Shown: positions 8,379 to 17,140, counted from the first letter of the stretch. The stretch is 64,000 nt of DNA from Streptomyces sp. CB02400 (GCF_001905725.1 NZ_LIWB01000009.1:124001-188000), one strand, 5' to 3'. The notes: generated by a model not told the origin, from the sequence alone. Made by a program: numbers and translations.

Positions 8379-9152
8379 ATGCTGCGCGCCCTCGCCGTCG
8401 ACGACGAACGCCCCTCACTGGAGGAACTGCTCTACCTGCTGAACACCGACCCCCGAATCGGCAGCGCCGAGGGCGCCGGCGACGCCACCGAGGCGCTGCG
8501 CCGCATCAACCGCGCCCTGGAGTCGGGACCCGACGGGCCCGAGGCCATCGACGTCGTCTTCCTCGACATCCAGATGCCCGGCCTCGACGGCCTCGACCTG
8601 GCCCGGCTGCTCACCGGGTTCGCCCGGCCGCCGTTCATCGTGTTCGTCACCGCCCACGAGGACTTCGCCGTCCAGGCCTTCGACCTCAAGGCCGCCGACT
8701 ACGTCCTCAAACCCGTGCGCAAGGAACGGCTGGCCGAGGCGGTCCGCCGCGTCGTCGAACTGCGCGCCGCCGCACAGCGCGACACCGCCGCCCCGCGCAT
8801 CCCCGTGCACGAACCCGACCCCGACCACATACCCGTCGAACTCGGCGGCGTGACCCGCTTCGTCGCCGTCGACGACATCACCCACGTCGAGGCCCAGGGC
8901 GACTACGCCCGCCTGCACACCGACCGGGGCAGCCACCTCGTACGGATCCCGCTCTCCACCCTGGAGGAGCGCTGGCGCTCCCGCGGCTTCGTCCGCATCC
9001 ACCGCCGCCATCTGGTCGCCCTGCGCCACATCGGCGAGCTCCGGCTCGACGCGGGCACCGTGAGCGTCCTGATCGGCTCCGAGGAACTCCAGGTCAGCCG
9101 TCGGCACGCCCGTGAACTGCGGGACCTGCTGATGCGCCGGACCACGAGCTAG
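8379..9152 (+). CDS. LytTR-family response regulator
   Basis: 257 residues: a receiver domain (about 1-125) with the phospho-acceptor aspartate in VVFLDIQMPGLDG and the conserved lysine in YVLKPV, then a C-terminal LytTR DNA-binding domain (about 150-250; ITHVEAQGDYARLHT and FVRIHRRHLVAL). It heads an operon with a DUF485 protein, an SSS symporter and a LytS-type kinase at the end, so it is the regulator of that two-component system. There is no clear ribosome-binding site before the ATG, which suggests a leaderless or short-leader mRNA. By analogy with BtsSR/YpdAB of enterobacteria, which sense pyruvate-like acids and control a transporter, a small carboxylate signal is plausible. Confidence 0.92.
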   Translation: MLRALAVDDERPSLEELLYLLNTDPRIGSAEGAGDATEALRRINRALESGPDGPEAIDVVFLDIQMPGLDGLDLARLLTGFARPPFIVFVTAHEDFAVQAFDLKAADYVLKPVRKERLAEAVRRVVELRAAAQRDTAAPRIPVHEPDPDHIPVELGGVTRFVAVDDITHVEAQGDYARLHTDRGSHLVRIPLSTLEERWRSRGFVRIHRRHLVALRHIGELRLDAGTVSVLIGSEELQVSRRHARELRDLLMRRTTS

Positions 9153-9162
9153 GGGAGGACGC

Positions 9163-9522
9163 ATGCCCCAGGACCCGACCGAACGCCGTGTGGTCGTCAC
9201 CGGCCCGCCCCGCCGCGCCCGCCGCTCCTCCGGCTACTACCGCCCGCGCACCGAGATCGACGAGCAGACCACCCTCGGCCACACCTACGTCCGCTCCCTG
9301 ATGCGCATCCAGCTGCGCACCGGACTCACCGTGTTCGCCGTCCTCGTCCTGCTCATCGGCCCGCTCCCGCTGGTCTTCGCCGCCGCCCCGGACGCCCGCC
9401 GCCTGGAGTGGGCGGTGCTCGGCTTCGGCCTGTACCCCCCGATGGTCCTGCTCGCCCGCTGGTACGTGCGCCGCGCCGAACGCAACGAACGCGACTTCGT
9501 GCGGCTCGTCGAGGACCGCTGA
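9163..9522 (+). CDS. DUF485-like small inner-membrane protein
   Basis: 119 residues with two predicted membrane helices (about 48-70 and 82-100: LTVFAVLVLLIGPLPLVFA and WAVLGFGLYPPMVLLARWYV). The N-terminus is basic and ends in a cytoplasmic segment. Size, topology and its place just before an acetate-permease-like symporter match DUF485/YjcH proteins, which accompany ActP-type transporters. The role is unknown; a symporter accessory subunit is the usual guess. It lies 10 bp after the response regulator with GGGGAGG before the ATG, and 20 bp before the symporter start. Confidence 0.8.
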   Translation: MPQDPTERRVVVTGPPRRARRSSGYYRPRTEIDEQTTLGHTYVRSLMRIQLRTGLTVFAVLVLLIGPLPLVFAAAPDARRLEWAVLGFGLYPPMVLLARWYVRRAERNERDFVRLVEDR

Positions 9523-9542
9523 GACCAGGGACCTCCAGCACC

Positions 9543-11255
9543 GTGAACTCCGCCTACGCCGTCACCGCCGTCGCGCTCGTCGCCCTCGCGACCGTCCTCG
9601 TCGGCGCCTTCGGCCTGCGCATATCCCGCACCACCTCCGACTTCTACGTCGCCTCCCGCACCGTCGGCCCCCGCCTCAACGCGGCCGCCATCAGCGGCGA
9701 GTACCTCTCCGCCGCCTCCTTCCTCGGCATCGCGGGCCTCGTCCTCGTCCAGGGCCCGGACATGCTCTGGTACCCGGTCGGCTACACCGCCGGCTACCTG
9801 GTGCTGCTGCTGTTCGTCGCCGCCCCGCTGCGCCGCTCCGGCGCCTACACCCTGCCCGACTTCGCCGAGGCCCGGCTCGCCTCCCAGACGGTACGGCGGC
9901 TCGCGGGCGCCTCCGTCGTCGGCGTCGGCTGGCTGTACCTGCTGCCCCAGCTCCAGGGCGCGGGGCTCACCCTGACCGTCCTCACCGGGGCGCCCGACTG
10001 GCTCGGCGGGGTGATCGTCGCCGTCGTGGTCACCGTCATCGTCGGCGCGGGCGGCATGCGCAGCATCACCTTCGTCCAGGCCTTCCAGTACTGGCTCAAG
10101 CTCACCGCCCTGCTCGTCCCCGCCCTCTTCCTGGTCACCGCCTGGCAGAGCGACGGCGCCCCCAGCCACGCCTTCGACGAACCGGCCGCCTTCCGCGAAC
10201 AGCGGGTGGTCCGCATCGACGACACGCTCGTGCTCCGGCTCACCGAGCCGCTCACCGTCACGGTGGACGGCACCGTCGACGGCCGCGAGCTCGACGGCAC
10301 CGAGACCGGCCTGTCCGCAGGACCCCACCGCATCGACGGCGGCACCCGGCTCACCTTCGCCGAGGGCGCCGAGGTCCCCGCCGCCGGACGCGGCGCCGAC
10401 GACGCCCTGTCGCCCTCCCGCGCCGAGTCCCGCGAGGAACGCCCGCTGTACGCCACGTACGGGCTGATCCTCGCCACCTTCTTCGGCACCATGGGCCTGC
10501 CCCACGTGGTGGTCCGCTTCTACACCAGCCCGCACGGCGTCGCCGCCCGCCGCACCACCGTCGCGGTCCTCGGCCTGGTCGGCGCCTTCTACCTCCTCCC
10601 GCCGGTCTACGGCGCCCTCGGCCGGCTCTACGCGCCCGAACTCACCCTCACCGGCGACGCGGACGCCGCCGTCCTGCTCCTGCCCGGCCGCATGATCGGC
10701 GGAACGGGCGGCGACCTCCTCGGGGCGCTGGTCGCCGGGGGCGCCTTCGCCGCGTTCCTGTCGACGGCCTCCGGGCTCACCATGGCCGTCGCCGGAGTGC
10801 TCACCCAGGACGTGCTCCCCACGCGCGGCGTACGGCACTTCCGGCTCGGCACCGTGCTCGCCATGGCCGTACCGCTCGGGGCGAGCCTCCTGGTCGGCGG
10901 GCTGCCGGTGGCCGACGCCGTGGGGCTCGCCTTCGCCGTGTCGGCCTCGTCGTTCTGCCCGCTGCTCGTCCTCGGCATCTGGTGGCGCCGGCTGACCCCG
11001 CCGGGCGCGGCGGCCGGAATGCTGGTGGGAGGCGGCTCCGCGTTCCTCGCCGTCGCCGCGACCATGGCCGGCTACCCGGGCGCGGGGCCCTGGCACGCCC
11101 TGCTCGCCTGGCCCGCGCTGTGGTCGGTGCCGCTGGGCTTCCTCACCATGATCCTGGTGTCCCTGGCCACCCCCGGCCGGGTGCCGCCCGGCACGGCGGC
11201 GGTCCTGGCCCGCTTCCACCTGCCGGAGGAACTCCGCACGGAGGTGTCCGCATGA
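9543..11255 (+). CDS. Sodium:solute symporter (SSS family, ActP-like)
   Basis: 570 residues with about 12-13 hydrophobic helices, starting at GTG 9543. Family landmarks are the early GEYLSAASFLGIAGLV motif and the long helical core. A hydrophilic insert of about 85 residues (roughly 215-300, rich in Asp, Glu and Arg) sits between helices, presumably outside the membrane, as in other actinobacterial ActP relatives. The substrate is probably a small monocarboxylate such as acetate, pyruvate or propionate, moved with sodium; this is inferred from family and partner genes. It overlaps the following sensor kinase gene by four bases (ATGA), implying coupled production of transporter and sensor. Confidence 0.88.
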   Translation: MNSAYAVTAVALVALATVLVGAFGLRISRTTSDFYVASRTVGPRLNAAAISGEYLSAASFLGIAGLVLVQGPDMLWYPVGYTAGYLVLLLFVAAPLRRSGAYTLPDFAEARLASQTVRRLAGASVVGVGWLYLLPQLQGAGLTLTVLTGAPDWLGGVIVAVVVTVIVGAGGMRSITFVQAFQYWLKLTALLVPALFLVTAWQSDGAPSHAFDEPAAFREQRVVRIDDTLVLRLTEPLTVTVDGTVDGRELDGTETGLSAGPHRIDGGTRLTFAEGAEVPAAGRGADDALSPSRAESREERPLYATYGLILATFFGTMGLPHVVVRFYTSPHGVAARRTTVAVLGLVGAFYLLPPVYGALGRLYAPELTLTGDADAAVLLLPGRMIGGTGGDLLGALVAGGAFAAFLSTASGLTMAVAGVLTQDVLPTRGVRHFRLGTVLAMAVPLGASLLVGGLPVADAVGLAFAVSASSFCPLLVLGIWWRRLTPPGAAAGMLVGGGSAFLAVAATMAGYPGAGPWHALLAWPALWSVPLGFLTMILVSLATPGRVPPGTAAVLARFHLPEELRTEVSA

Positions 11256-12457
11256 GCGGTTTCCTCGCCGGTCTGCTCGTCGCCGTCCTGCCCCTGCTGG
11301 CCGCCGGGTTCTGGATCGGCCGGCGCACCGCCCGCCCCGCCAGCCTCGCCGGACTCGGCACCCCCGTCGAGCACGCCACCTTCGAGACCCTGCACACCGC
11401 GTCCCTGGCCACGCCCCCGCTGCGGGCCGGCCTCACGGAGGAGACCGCCGGCAAGTCCGCCCGCAAACTGCGCTCCCTGCTGGGCACGGACGCCCTCTGC
11501 CTCACCGACCGCGACCAGGTCCTCGTCTGGGACGGCGCCGGCGCCCACCACCGCGCCGAGATCATGGAACGCCTCACCGGTCCCCTCGACACCGGCCGCG
11601 GCGAGGCCTTCCCGCTCACCTGCGACACCCCCGACTGCTCGGTGCGCTGGGCGGTCGTCGCCCCGCTCACCGTCGACGACCGGGTGCACGGCGCGCTCGT
11701 CGCCTGCGCGCCCCGTGAGTCCGCGGTCCTGGTCCGGGCCGCCGGGGAGGTCGCCCGCTGGGTCTCCGTCCAGCTCGAACTCGCCGACCTCGACCAGTCC
11801 CGCACCCGCCTCATCGAGGCCGAGATCAGGGCCCTGCGGGCGCAGATCTCCCCGCACTTCATCTTCAACTCGCTCGCCGTGATCGCCTCGTTCGTGCGCA
11901 CCGACCCCGAACGGGCCCGCGAACTGCTCCTGGAGTTCGCCGACTTCACCCGCTACTCGTTCCGCCGGCACGGTGACTTCACCACCCTCGCCGACGAACT
12001 CCACGCCATCGACCACTATCTGGCGCTGGTGCGGGCACGCTTCGGCGACCGCCTCTCCGTCACCCTGCAGATCGCCCCCGAGGTGCTGCCGGTCGCGCTG
12101 CCCTTCCTCTGCCTCCAGCCGCTGGTGGAGAACGCCGTCAAGCACGGGCTGGAGGGCAAGGCCGACAAGTGCCACATCCAGATCACCGCGCAGGACGCCG
12201 GCGCCGAGGCCCTCGTCGTCATCGAGGACGACGGTGCCGGAATGGACCCCGGCCTGCTCCGCCGCATCCTCGCCCGCGAGGTCAGCCCCACCGGCGGCAT
12301 CGGCCTTTCCAACGTCGACGACCGGCTCCGTCAGGTCTACGGCGACGACCACGGCCTCGTCATCGAGACCGCCGTCGGCGCGGGCATGAAGATCACCGTC
12401 CGGCTGCCGAAGTACCAGCCGGGCGTGCACCTGACGGGACGGCTCACCCCGAAGTGA
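11252..12457 (+). CDS. LytS-type sensor histidine kinase (His_kinase/HATPase_c)
   Basis: 401 residues: one N-terminal membrane helix (FLAGLLVAVLPLLAAGFWIG), a GAF-like domain (about 55-180), the His_kinase box with phospho-acceptor histidine in QISPHFIFNSL (about 205) and a C-terminal ATPase (N-box LVENAVKHGLEG, G-boxes DDGAGM and GIGLSN). This is the LytS/YehU architecture and pairs with the LytTR regulator at the start of the operon. Encoding the kinase last, overlapping the symporter, suggests the transporter may take part in sensing, as reported for some transporter-coupled systems; that is inference. Confidence 0.92.
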   Translation: MSGFLAGLLVAVLPLLAAGFWIGRRTARPASLAGLGTPVEHATFETLHTASLATPPLRAGLTEETAGKSARKLRSLLGTDALCLTDRDQVLVWDGAGAHHRAEIMERLTGPLDTGRGEAFPLTCDTPDCSVRWAVVAPLTVDDRVHGALVACAPRESAVLVRAAGEVARWVSVQLELADLDQSRTRLIEAEIRALRAQISPHFIFNSLAVIASFVRTDPERARELLLEFADFTRYSFRRHGDFTTLADELHAIDHYLALVRARFGDRLSVTLQIAPEVLPVALPFLCLQPLVENAVKHGLEGKADKCHIQITAQDAGAEALVVIEDDGAGMDPGLLRRILAREVSPTGGIGLSNVDDRLRQVYGDDHGLVIETAVGAGMKITVRLPKYQPGVHLTGRLTPK

Positions 12458-12478
12458 GGCCGGCCGCCCCGGCGCCTC

Positions 12479-12667
12479 TCAGGTGCTGCGGGTGGCCACC
12501 ATTCCCAAGGTGATCAGCCCCAGGACGACCCAGCCGAACCACAGCCAGCCGTTGCTGCCGAGAGCCACCGTGTACGCCGTCACGGCGACCAGACCGCCGA
12601 CGGTGAGCACCCCCATGGTCTTCGTCGACGTGGAACCGTTCGAGAAACCGTTCGTGGAACCGGGCAT
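12479..12667 (-). CDS. Small hydrophobic protein, unknown function
   Basis: 62 residues with two hydrophobic segments (TMGVLTVGGLVAVTAYTVAL and WLWFGWVVLGLITLGMVA) after a Ser/Thr/Asn-rich N-terminus. GGAGGG lies eight bases before the ATG, which makes it a real gene despite its size. It is co-directional with the Ser/Thr kinase gene, whose stop is 13 bp upstream, so it probably belongs to the same transcript. I do not recognise the family. Confidence 0.7.
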   Translation of the reverse strand: MPGSTNGFSNGSTSTKTMGVLTVGGLVAVTAYTVALGSNGWLWFGWVVLGLITLGMVATRST

Positions 12668-12680
12668 CGCAACACCCTCC

Positions 12681-14489
12681 TCATGGTTCGGCTCCCTCCA
12701 TGGTGCCCCCGTTCTGCCTCCTTACGGTGCACACGACGACATGTGTGCCTGATTTCCATGGCCCCTCACTGGTCCACGACCCCGCTTCGTGGACCGACGG
12801 GTCGAAACCGTAGTCACGCGGCGGCACCGCACGCGCACACGCCGTGTCCGACTCGGTGCGCGCCTCGGCGAGCGTGACGTCCCTGCCCAGCCGGGTGAAC
12901 CCGAGCACCTGCTCGTCGTACGTCCCGTCGCACGACACCAGCCGCGCCTCCCGGCGGGACCGTACGTCCAGGCAGTCCCGCCGCTGCATCGTCGCCGTGT
13001 CGGCGAACGCCGTCCCGAGGCGGCGCCGGTCCCCGAGCGGCCCGTACACCGGCCCGTGCGCCCCCAGCACCAGACAGGCGGTACGCCCCCCGGCCGCCTC
13101 GAACCCGTCCGCCGTGGGTACGACGGCCAGACCGCGTACGTCGGCCAGCCGGCCGCGCAGCTCCCGCGTCCGCTCCTCACAGCGGGCCGGACCCCGCTCC
13201 CGCGCCTCCTCGGCCGAGGCGGCCTCGACGAACGCCACGACCTGCCCGTCGGGCGCCTGGTCCGCGCAGGTCGGGTCGAGGGTCAGCCGGGGCGTGCCGG
13301 CGAACGGGGAGCCACCGGGCCAGTCGGCCAGCACGCAGTCGTCCTCCTCCAGCGGCTCGACCAGCCCGACCGCCTCCCCGTACGGCACCGCCGTCCCGCC
13401 GCCTCCGCTCTCCCGGTCGGCCAGCGCGTACCAGGCACCGCCCAGCGCCAGCACCAGGCCCAGCCCGCCGGCGAGGACCGCGCGCAGCGCGTGCGGGCGG
13501 GGGCGACGGCGGGTGCCGGTGGCGGCGGGGCCCCGTGCGTCCGCCTCGGGCTCCGGGTGCGCGGAGGCGGCCCAGGGCGGCTGGGAGCCGAGGTCCGTCT
13601 GTGTCCGCGCGTAGGTCTCCGTCTGGGGCGTCACGATCCGCGCCAGCTCGGCCTCCACCTCCCGCGCCGTCGCCCGCAGATCCGGATCCTTGGTGAGCAG
13701 CCCCCGCAGCACCGGCTCCAGCGCGCCCGCCCGCACCGGTGGACGCGGGTCCTCCATGACCACGGCGGTGACCGAGGCCAGCGGGGACTCCCGCGCGAAG
13801 GGGCCGCTGCCCTCCACCGCGTGGTAGAGCGTGCAGCCGAGCGAGAACAGGTCGGCCGCGGGGGTGGGCGGGCCGCCGGTGGCCCGTTCCGGCGCTAGAT
13901 AGCCCGCCGTGCCGACCAGCGCGGACGCCATCGTGTACCGCGTCTCCCCGGTGTCCGGCTGCACCGAGATGCCGTAGTCGGTGAGCAGCACCCGCCCGTA
14001 CGGCGCTCCGGTGCGGTCCGGTGCCAGCAGGATGTTCGCCGGTTTCACGTCCCGGTGCATCACGCCCCGCTCGTGCCCGGCGGTCAGCGCGTCCAGCACG
14101 GCGAGCCCGATCCGGGCGCACTCGGCGGGGGCGGGCGGACCGCTCCGGGCGAGCAGCTCCCGCAGATCGACGGCGCCCGCCACGTACTCCATGACGATCC
14201 ACGGCAGCCCCTCGTGCTCCAGCACGTCGTGCACGGTCACCACATGGGGGTGACCGCGCAGACCGGCCGCGTGCCGGGCCTCGGCGCGGGCCCGGGCGAC
14301 CCGGGCCTCCCGCTCCTGGCCGGGCTCGGCCGGGTCGCCGAACACGATCTCCTTCAGCGCGACCTCGCACGCGAGTCTCTGGTCGTGGGCGAGCCAGACG
14401 TGCCCCATGCCGCCGCTGCCCAGCCGGTGCAGCAGCAGATAGCGGCCGGCGATGACCCGGCCCACTCCCGACGTCGGTGATGAGGGCAT
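12681..14489 (-). CDS. Membrane Ser/Thr protein kinase (PknB-like) with septum-formation-like extracellular domain
   Basis: 602 residues. The kinase domain (about 14-275) has the glycine loop GSGGMG (24-29), the ATP lysine K46, the catalytic loop HRDVKPAN (145-152) and APE (199-201). The metal-binding DFG is DYG (171-173), a tolerated variant. A Pro/Arg linker leads to one membrane helix (about 345-366), and the outside part carries cysteine-containing segments (CVLADWPG, CLDVRSRREARLVSCDG) like the septum-formation domain; there are no PASTA repeats. The upstream gene, ending 4 bp before this ATG, encodes a PASTA lipoprotein, so sensor and kinase appear split between two chains. GGGAG precedes the ATG. 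Confidence 0.9.
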   Translation of the reverse strand: MPSSPTSGVGRVIAGRYLLLHRLGSGGMGHVWLAHDQRLACEVALKEIVFGDPAEPGQEREARVARARAEARHAAGLRGHPHVVTVHDVLEHEGLPWIVMEYVAGAVDLRELLARSGPPAPAECARIGLAVLDALTAGHERGVMHRDVKPANILLAPDRTGAPYGRVLLTDYGISVQPDTGETRYTMASALVGTAGYLAPERATGGPPTPAADLFSLGCTLYHAVEGSGPFARESPLASVTAVVMEDPRPPVRAGALEPVLRGLLTKDPDLRATAREVEAELARIVTPQTETYARTQTDLGSQPPWAASAHPEPEADARGPAATGTRRRPRPHALRAVLAGGLGLVLALGGAWYALADRESGGGGTAVPYGEAVGLVEPLEEDDCVLADWPGGSPFAGTPRLTLDPTCADQAPDGQVVAFVEAASAEEARERGPARCEERTRELRGRLADVRGLAVVPTADGFEAAGGRTACLVLGAHGPVYGPLGDRRRLGTAFADTATMQRRDCLDVRSRREARLVSCDGTYDEQVLGFTRLGRDVTLAEARTESDTACARAVPPRDYGFDPSVHEAGSWTSEGPWKSGTHVVVCTVRRQNGGTMEGAEP

Positions 14490-14493
14490 CCGG

Positions 14494-15897
14494 TCACTCC
14501 CGGGTTCGGCGGGGGCGCTCAGCTGGGGCGCTCGTGGTGGGTGCTTCGGAGGTGGCGGGCACGCTCGTGGCCGGAGCGCCGCTCGCGGGCCTGCCGGTGG
14601 GCGGCGGGGGAGCGGTGCGGGGAGGTGCGGAAGTGGTCTCGGGGGTCTCCGGAGGCGTGGAGCGCGTGGAAGGTGGTGGGCCGGACGCGGTGCTCGGTAG
14701 GGGTGGCGGTGTCGAGTCGGCCGGTGGGGACGTGGCTTCCGGTGTCCCGCTCGGTGACGCCGGCCGCTCGGACTTCGACGGACCGGAGGACGACGTGGAC
14801 GGCGGGGATGGCGCGGACGGGGAGGATGGCGCGGACGGGGAGGACGGTGCGGACGGGGAGGACGACGATGCGGGAGTCGTCGTCGGCCGTGACGACTCCG
14901 GGTCCGGGGGAGTGGTCCCGCCACCGGACCGCCCCGTGTTCTCCACCACGCTCAGCGTGACGTGCGCCCCGAACCGCAGCTCGGCCCCGGCGGCCGGATC
15001 GGACGCCGTGACCCGCGCGCCGTCCGGCGGCGGCTCCTTCCCGCCGTACGCGACCGCCAGCCCCCGTCCGGCCAGTCGCCGGCTCGCCTCACCGAACGTG
15101 GTCCCGATGAGGGACGGCACCGCCTGCCGCTTCCTCGTGTCGAAGGCGGTGTCCTCCTCGCCCGTCGTCCCCACGGGCCGTTCGACACCCCGGTCGGGAT
15201 CCTCCACATCGACGAGGGCGATCCGCTCCAGTTCGTGGGACGCGGGCCGTACGACCACGACCTCGGAAGGGTCGTACCCCTTCCACTTCTCGTTTCCGTC
15301 GTCGAACGAGACGGAAATCCTGCTCTTGTCCCCCTCGAAGGGCCGCAGCGGATTTCCGCACGAGCACTTCACCGTCGGCATCCCCTGCTCGTCGACCAGA
15401 ATCGCGATTCCCGCCTGAAGCAGCGCGTTGAAGGGAACAGCTTTTCCCTTTTTGTAGTCGTGGTTCCGCACCAGAGTGTCGTGACGCAGGAGAACAGGGG
15501 TGAGCCCGTCGAGATACTCCGGTATCCCATCCGTACGGAGATCCAGCGCCCCGGCCCAGGCCCGTGCCTTGCGGTCGTTGCGCGGCTCGGCGAGATACCG
15601 CTTCAACTGCTCGACGTCGCAGATCGCCGCCTCGTCGGTGCCCCCGTACAGGCCGGGCGTGTCCCCCTGCTGCAGACCGCCGCGAGCGGGCCGCGACCGC
15701 ACGTCGGCGTCCCGTCCGAGTCCGCCGCTCTCGTCGAAGAACGGCGCGAGGGAGGCGGCACCCGCGGCCACCGCCTTCACATCGAACAAAGGTGTGCCCG
15801 AATCGCACCCACTGGCGACAAGAAGTAATAACGACAGGACGGCGATCTTCCGAATCACCGCTTTTCCCGCCCTGTGCGTGAACGCGCGAAGTGCCAT
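14494..15897 (-). CDS. PASTA-domain lipoprotein with Ser/Pro/Thr-rich tail
   Basis: 467 residues. The signal peptide ends in a lipobox (LLLVASGC) with lipidated Cys31. A central domain (about 60-250), including a CSCGNPL motif, resembles DUF6777-type Streptomyces lipoproteins. A single PASTA domain follows (about 255-318; VPSLIGTTFGEASRRLAGRGL). The last 150 residues are almost only Ser, Pro, Thr and Ala, including hexapeptide repeats, and probably span the cell wall. PASTA domains bind muropeptides or beta-lactams. The next gene, 4 bp downstream, is a receptor kinase without PASTA. Codons of the central domain include AAA, AAT and GGA and are less GC-rich than the neighbours, a possible sign of acquisition. 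GGGAG precedes ATG 15897. Confidence 0.85.
   Translation of the reverse strand: MALRAFTHRAGKAVIRKIAVLSLLLLVASGCDSGTPLFDVKAVAAGAASLAPFFDESGGLGRDADVRSRPARGGLQQGDTPGLYGGTDEAAICDVEQLKRYLAEPRNDRKARAWAGALDLRTDGIPEYLDGLTPVLLRHDTLVRNHDYKKGKAVPFNALLQAGIAILVDEQGMPTVKCSCGNPLRPFEGDKSRISVSFDDGNEKWKGYDPSEVVVVRPASHELERIALVDVEDPDRGVERPVGTTGEEDTAFDTRKRQAVPSLIGTTFGEASRRLAGRGLAVAYGGKEPPPDGARVTASDPAAGAELRFGAHVTLSVVENTGRSGGGTTPPDPESSRPTTTPASSSSPSAPSSPSAPSSPSAPSPPSTSSSGPSKSERPASPSGTPEATSPPADSTPPPLPSTASGPPPSTRSTPPETPETTSAPPRTAPPPPTGRPASGAPATSVPATSEAPTTSAPAERPRRTRE
14803..14860. repeat. 18-bp tandem repeat coding for a Ser/Ala/Pro hexapeptide
   Basis: Three near-identical 18-bp units plus a partial fourth, inside the proline/serine tail of the PASTA lipoprotein gene. 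Because the unit is a multiple of three, changes in copy number would lengthen or shorten the wall-spanning tail without shifting the frame. Confidence 0.8.
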
Positions 15898-15982
15898 CAC
15901 CGCTCCCCCCTGCGGTTCCCCCCGACGCATTCATGCTACCGGTGGAAAATCCCCGTTCAAGGGGATCGGGGAGACGGTGAAT

Positions 15983-16933
15983 TCAGTTCCCGCGCGCGTT
16001 CAGTGAGGCCAGGTAGGCGTTGTACGCCTCGAGTTCCTTGTCCCCGTCCCGGTCGGCGGCACGGTCCTTGCGCCTGGCCTGCCGCTGGTCCGAGGCGTAC
16101 CACTGGAACAGCAGCGCGAGCAGCACCAGTACGGAGGGGACCTCGCTGAACGCCCAGGCGATACCGCCGGCCGCGTTCTGGTCGGACAGCGCGTCGACGG
16201 CGAGCGAGCCGGGCGGGTTCTCGAAGGTCGTGACCATCGGCGTCGACGCCATCATCAGCGCGATGCCGAAGAACGCGTGGAACGGCATGCCCGCGAACAG
16301 CTCCAGCATCCGCATCAGATACCCCGGCCGGTGCGGACCCGGGTCCACACCCATGATCGGCCAGAAGAAGACCAGGCCGACGGCGAGGAAGTGCACCATC
16401 ATCGCGATGTGCCCCACCTTGGAGCCCATCAGGAAGTCGAACAGCGGGGTGAAGTACAGGCCGTACAGGCTGGCGATGAACAGGGGGATGGTGAACACCG
16501 GGTGGGTGACGATCCGCATGTAGCGGCTGTGCAGCAGCATCAGCAGCAGCTCGCGCGGTCCCTTGCGGCCCCGTCCGGCCGGCGGCAGCGCGCGCAGGGC
16601 GAGGGTGATCGGGGCGCCGAGCAGGATCAGGATCGGCGACACCATGCTGATCACCATGTGCTGCACCATGTGCACGCTGAACATGACCATGCCGTAGTCG
16701 TTCAGCTTGGTGCACATCATGAGCCCGATGCTCAGCACACCGGCGACGAACGCGACGGTCCGCCCCACCGGCCACTTGTCACCGCGCCGCACCAGCCGGA
16801 CCACACCCCAGCCGTACAGTGCCAGCCCCAGCAGGCAGGCGACGAGAAAGAAGGGGTCCGCCGACCAGCCGAGCCCTCGCCCCAGCGTGAACGGCGGCAG
16901 ATCCATGGTCATGCCGTGCCCGCCGTGATCCAT
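15983..16933 (-). CDS. ctaG: Cytochrome c oxidase assembly factor CtaG-like membrane protein
   Basis: 316 residues with seven or more membrane helices, matching the Caa3_CtaG family. Conserved-looking histidines and methionines lie in or near helices (MVMFSVHMVQHMVI, KVGHIAMMVHFLAVG, MPFHAFFGIALMM), consistent with copper or haem handling in oxidase assembly. In actinobacteria this family is required for, or linked to, aa3 oxidase maturation. The N-terminus is MDHGGHG, rich in His; I chose ATG 16933 because AGGAG precedes it. The C-terminal tail is charged and cytoplasmic. No oxidase subunit genes are nearby. The gene is followed by the PASTA lipoprotein gene after an 85-bp gap. Confidence 0.88.
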   Translation of the reverse strand: MDHGGHGMTMDLPPFTLGRGLGWSADPFFLVACLLGLALYGWGVVRLVRRGDKWPVGRTVAFVAGVLSIGLMMCTKLNDYGMVMFSVHMVQHMVISMVSPILILLGAPITLALRALPPAGRGRKGPRELLLMLLHSRYMRIVTHPVFTIPLFIASLYGLYFTPLFDFLMGSKVGHIAMMVHFLAVGLVFFWPIMGVDPGPHRPGYLMRMLELFAGMPFHAFFGIALMMASTPMVTTFENPPGSLAVDALSDQNAAGGIAWAFSEVPSVLVLLALLFQWYASDQRQARRKDRAADRDGDKELEAYNAYLASLNARGN

Positions 16934-17056
16934 CCACCGGCTCCTGTTTCGTGGGGGTTGTACGCAATCTGTCCGCACTCAGAGTACGACCGACCCCGGC
17001 CACACCTGTGACCGGGGTCAGGGGAACACCCTCAGGGGCGCGGGGCTGTATCGACA

Positions 17057-17080
17057 TGCGGCTCCGCCGCGTGGGCGCGA
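17057..17080. repeat. Copy 1 of a dispersed intergenic hairpin element
   Basis: This 24-base stretch is identical to one at 21084-21107; weaker similarity runs on both sides (gggcgcgggg upstream, acggcccgca downstream). It contains the GCGG-CTCCG-CCGC hairpin and lies 60 bp beyond the pfkA stop. I recall similar sequences after many Streptomyces genes; a role in termination or mRNA 3-prime-end stability is likely. Confidence 0.7.
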
Positions 17081-17140
17081 TCAACCACCGACGGCCCGCA
17101 GTCCGCGATTCACCTCACGGACCGAGCCGGGCCCGGTACC

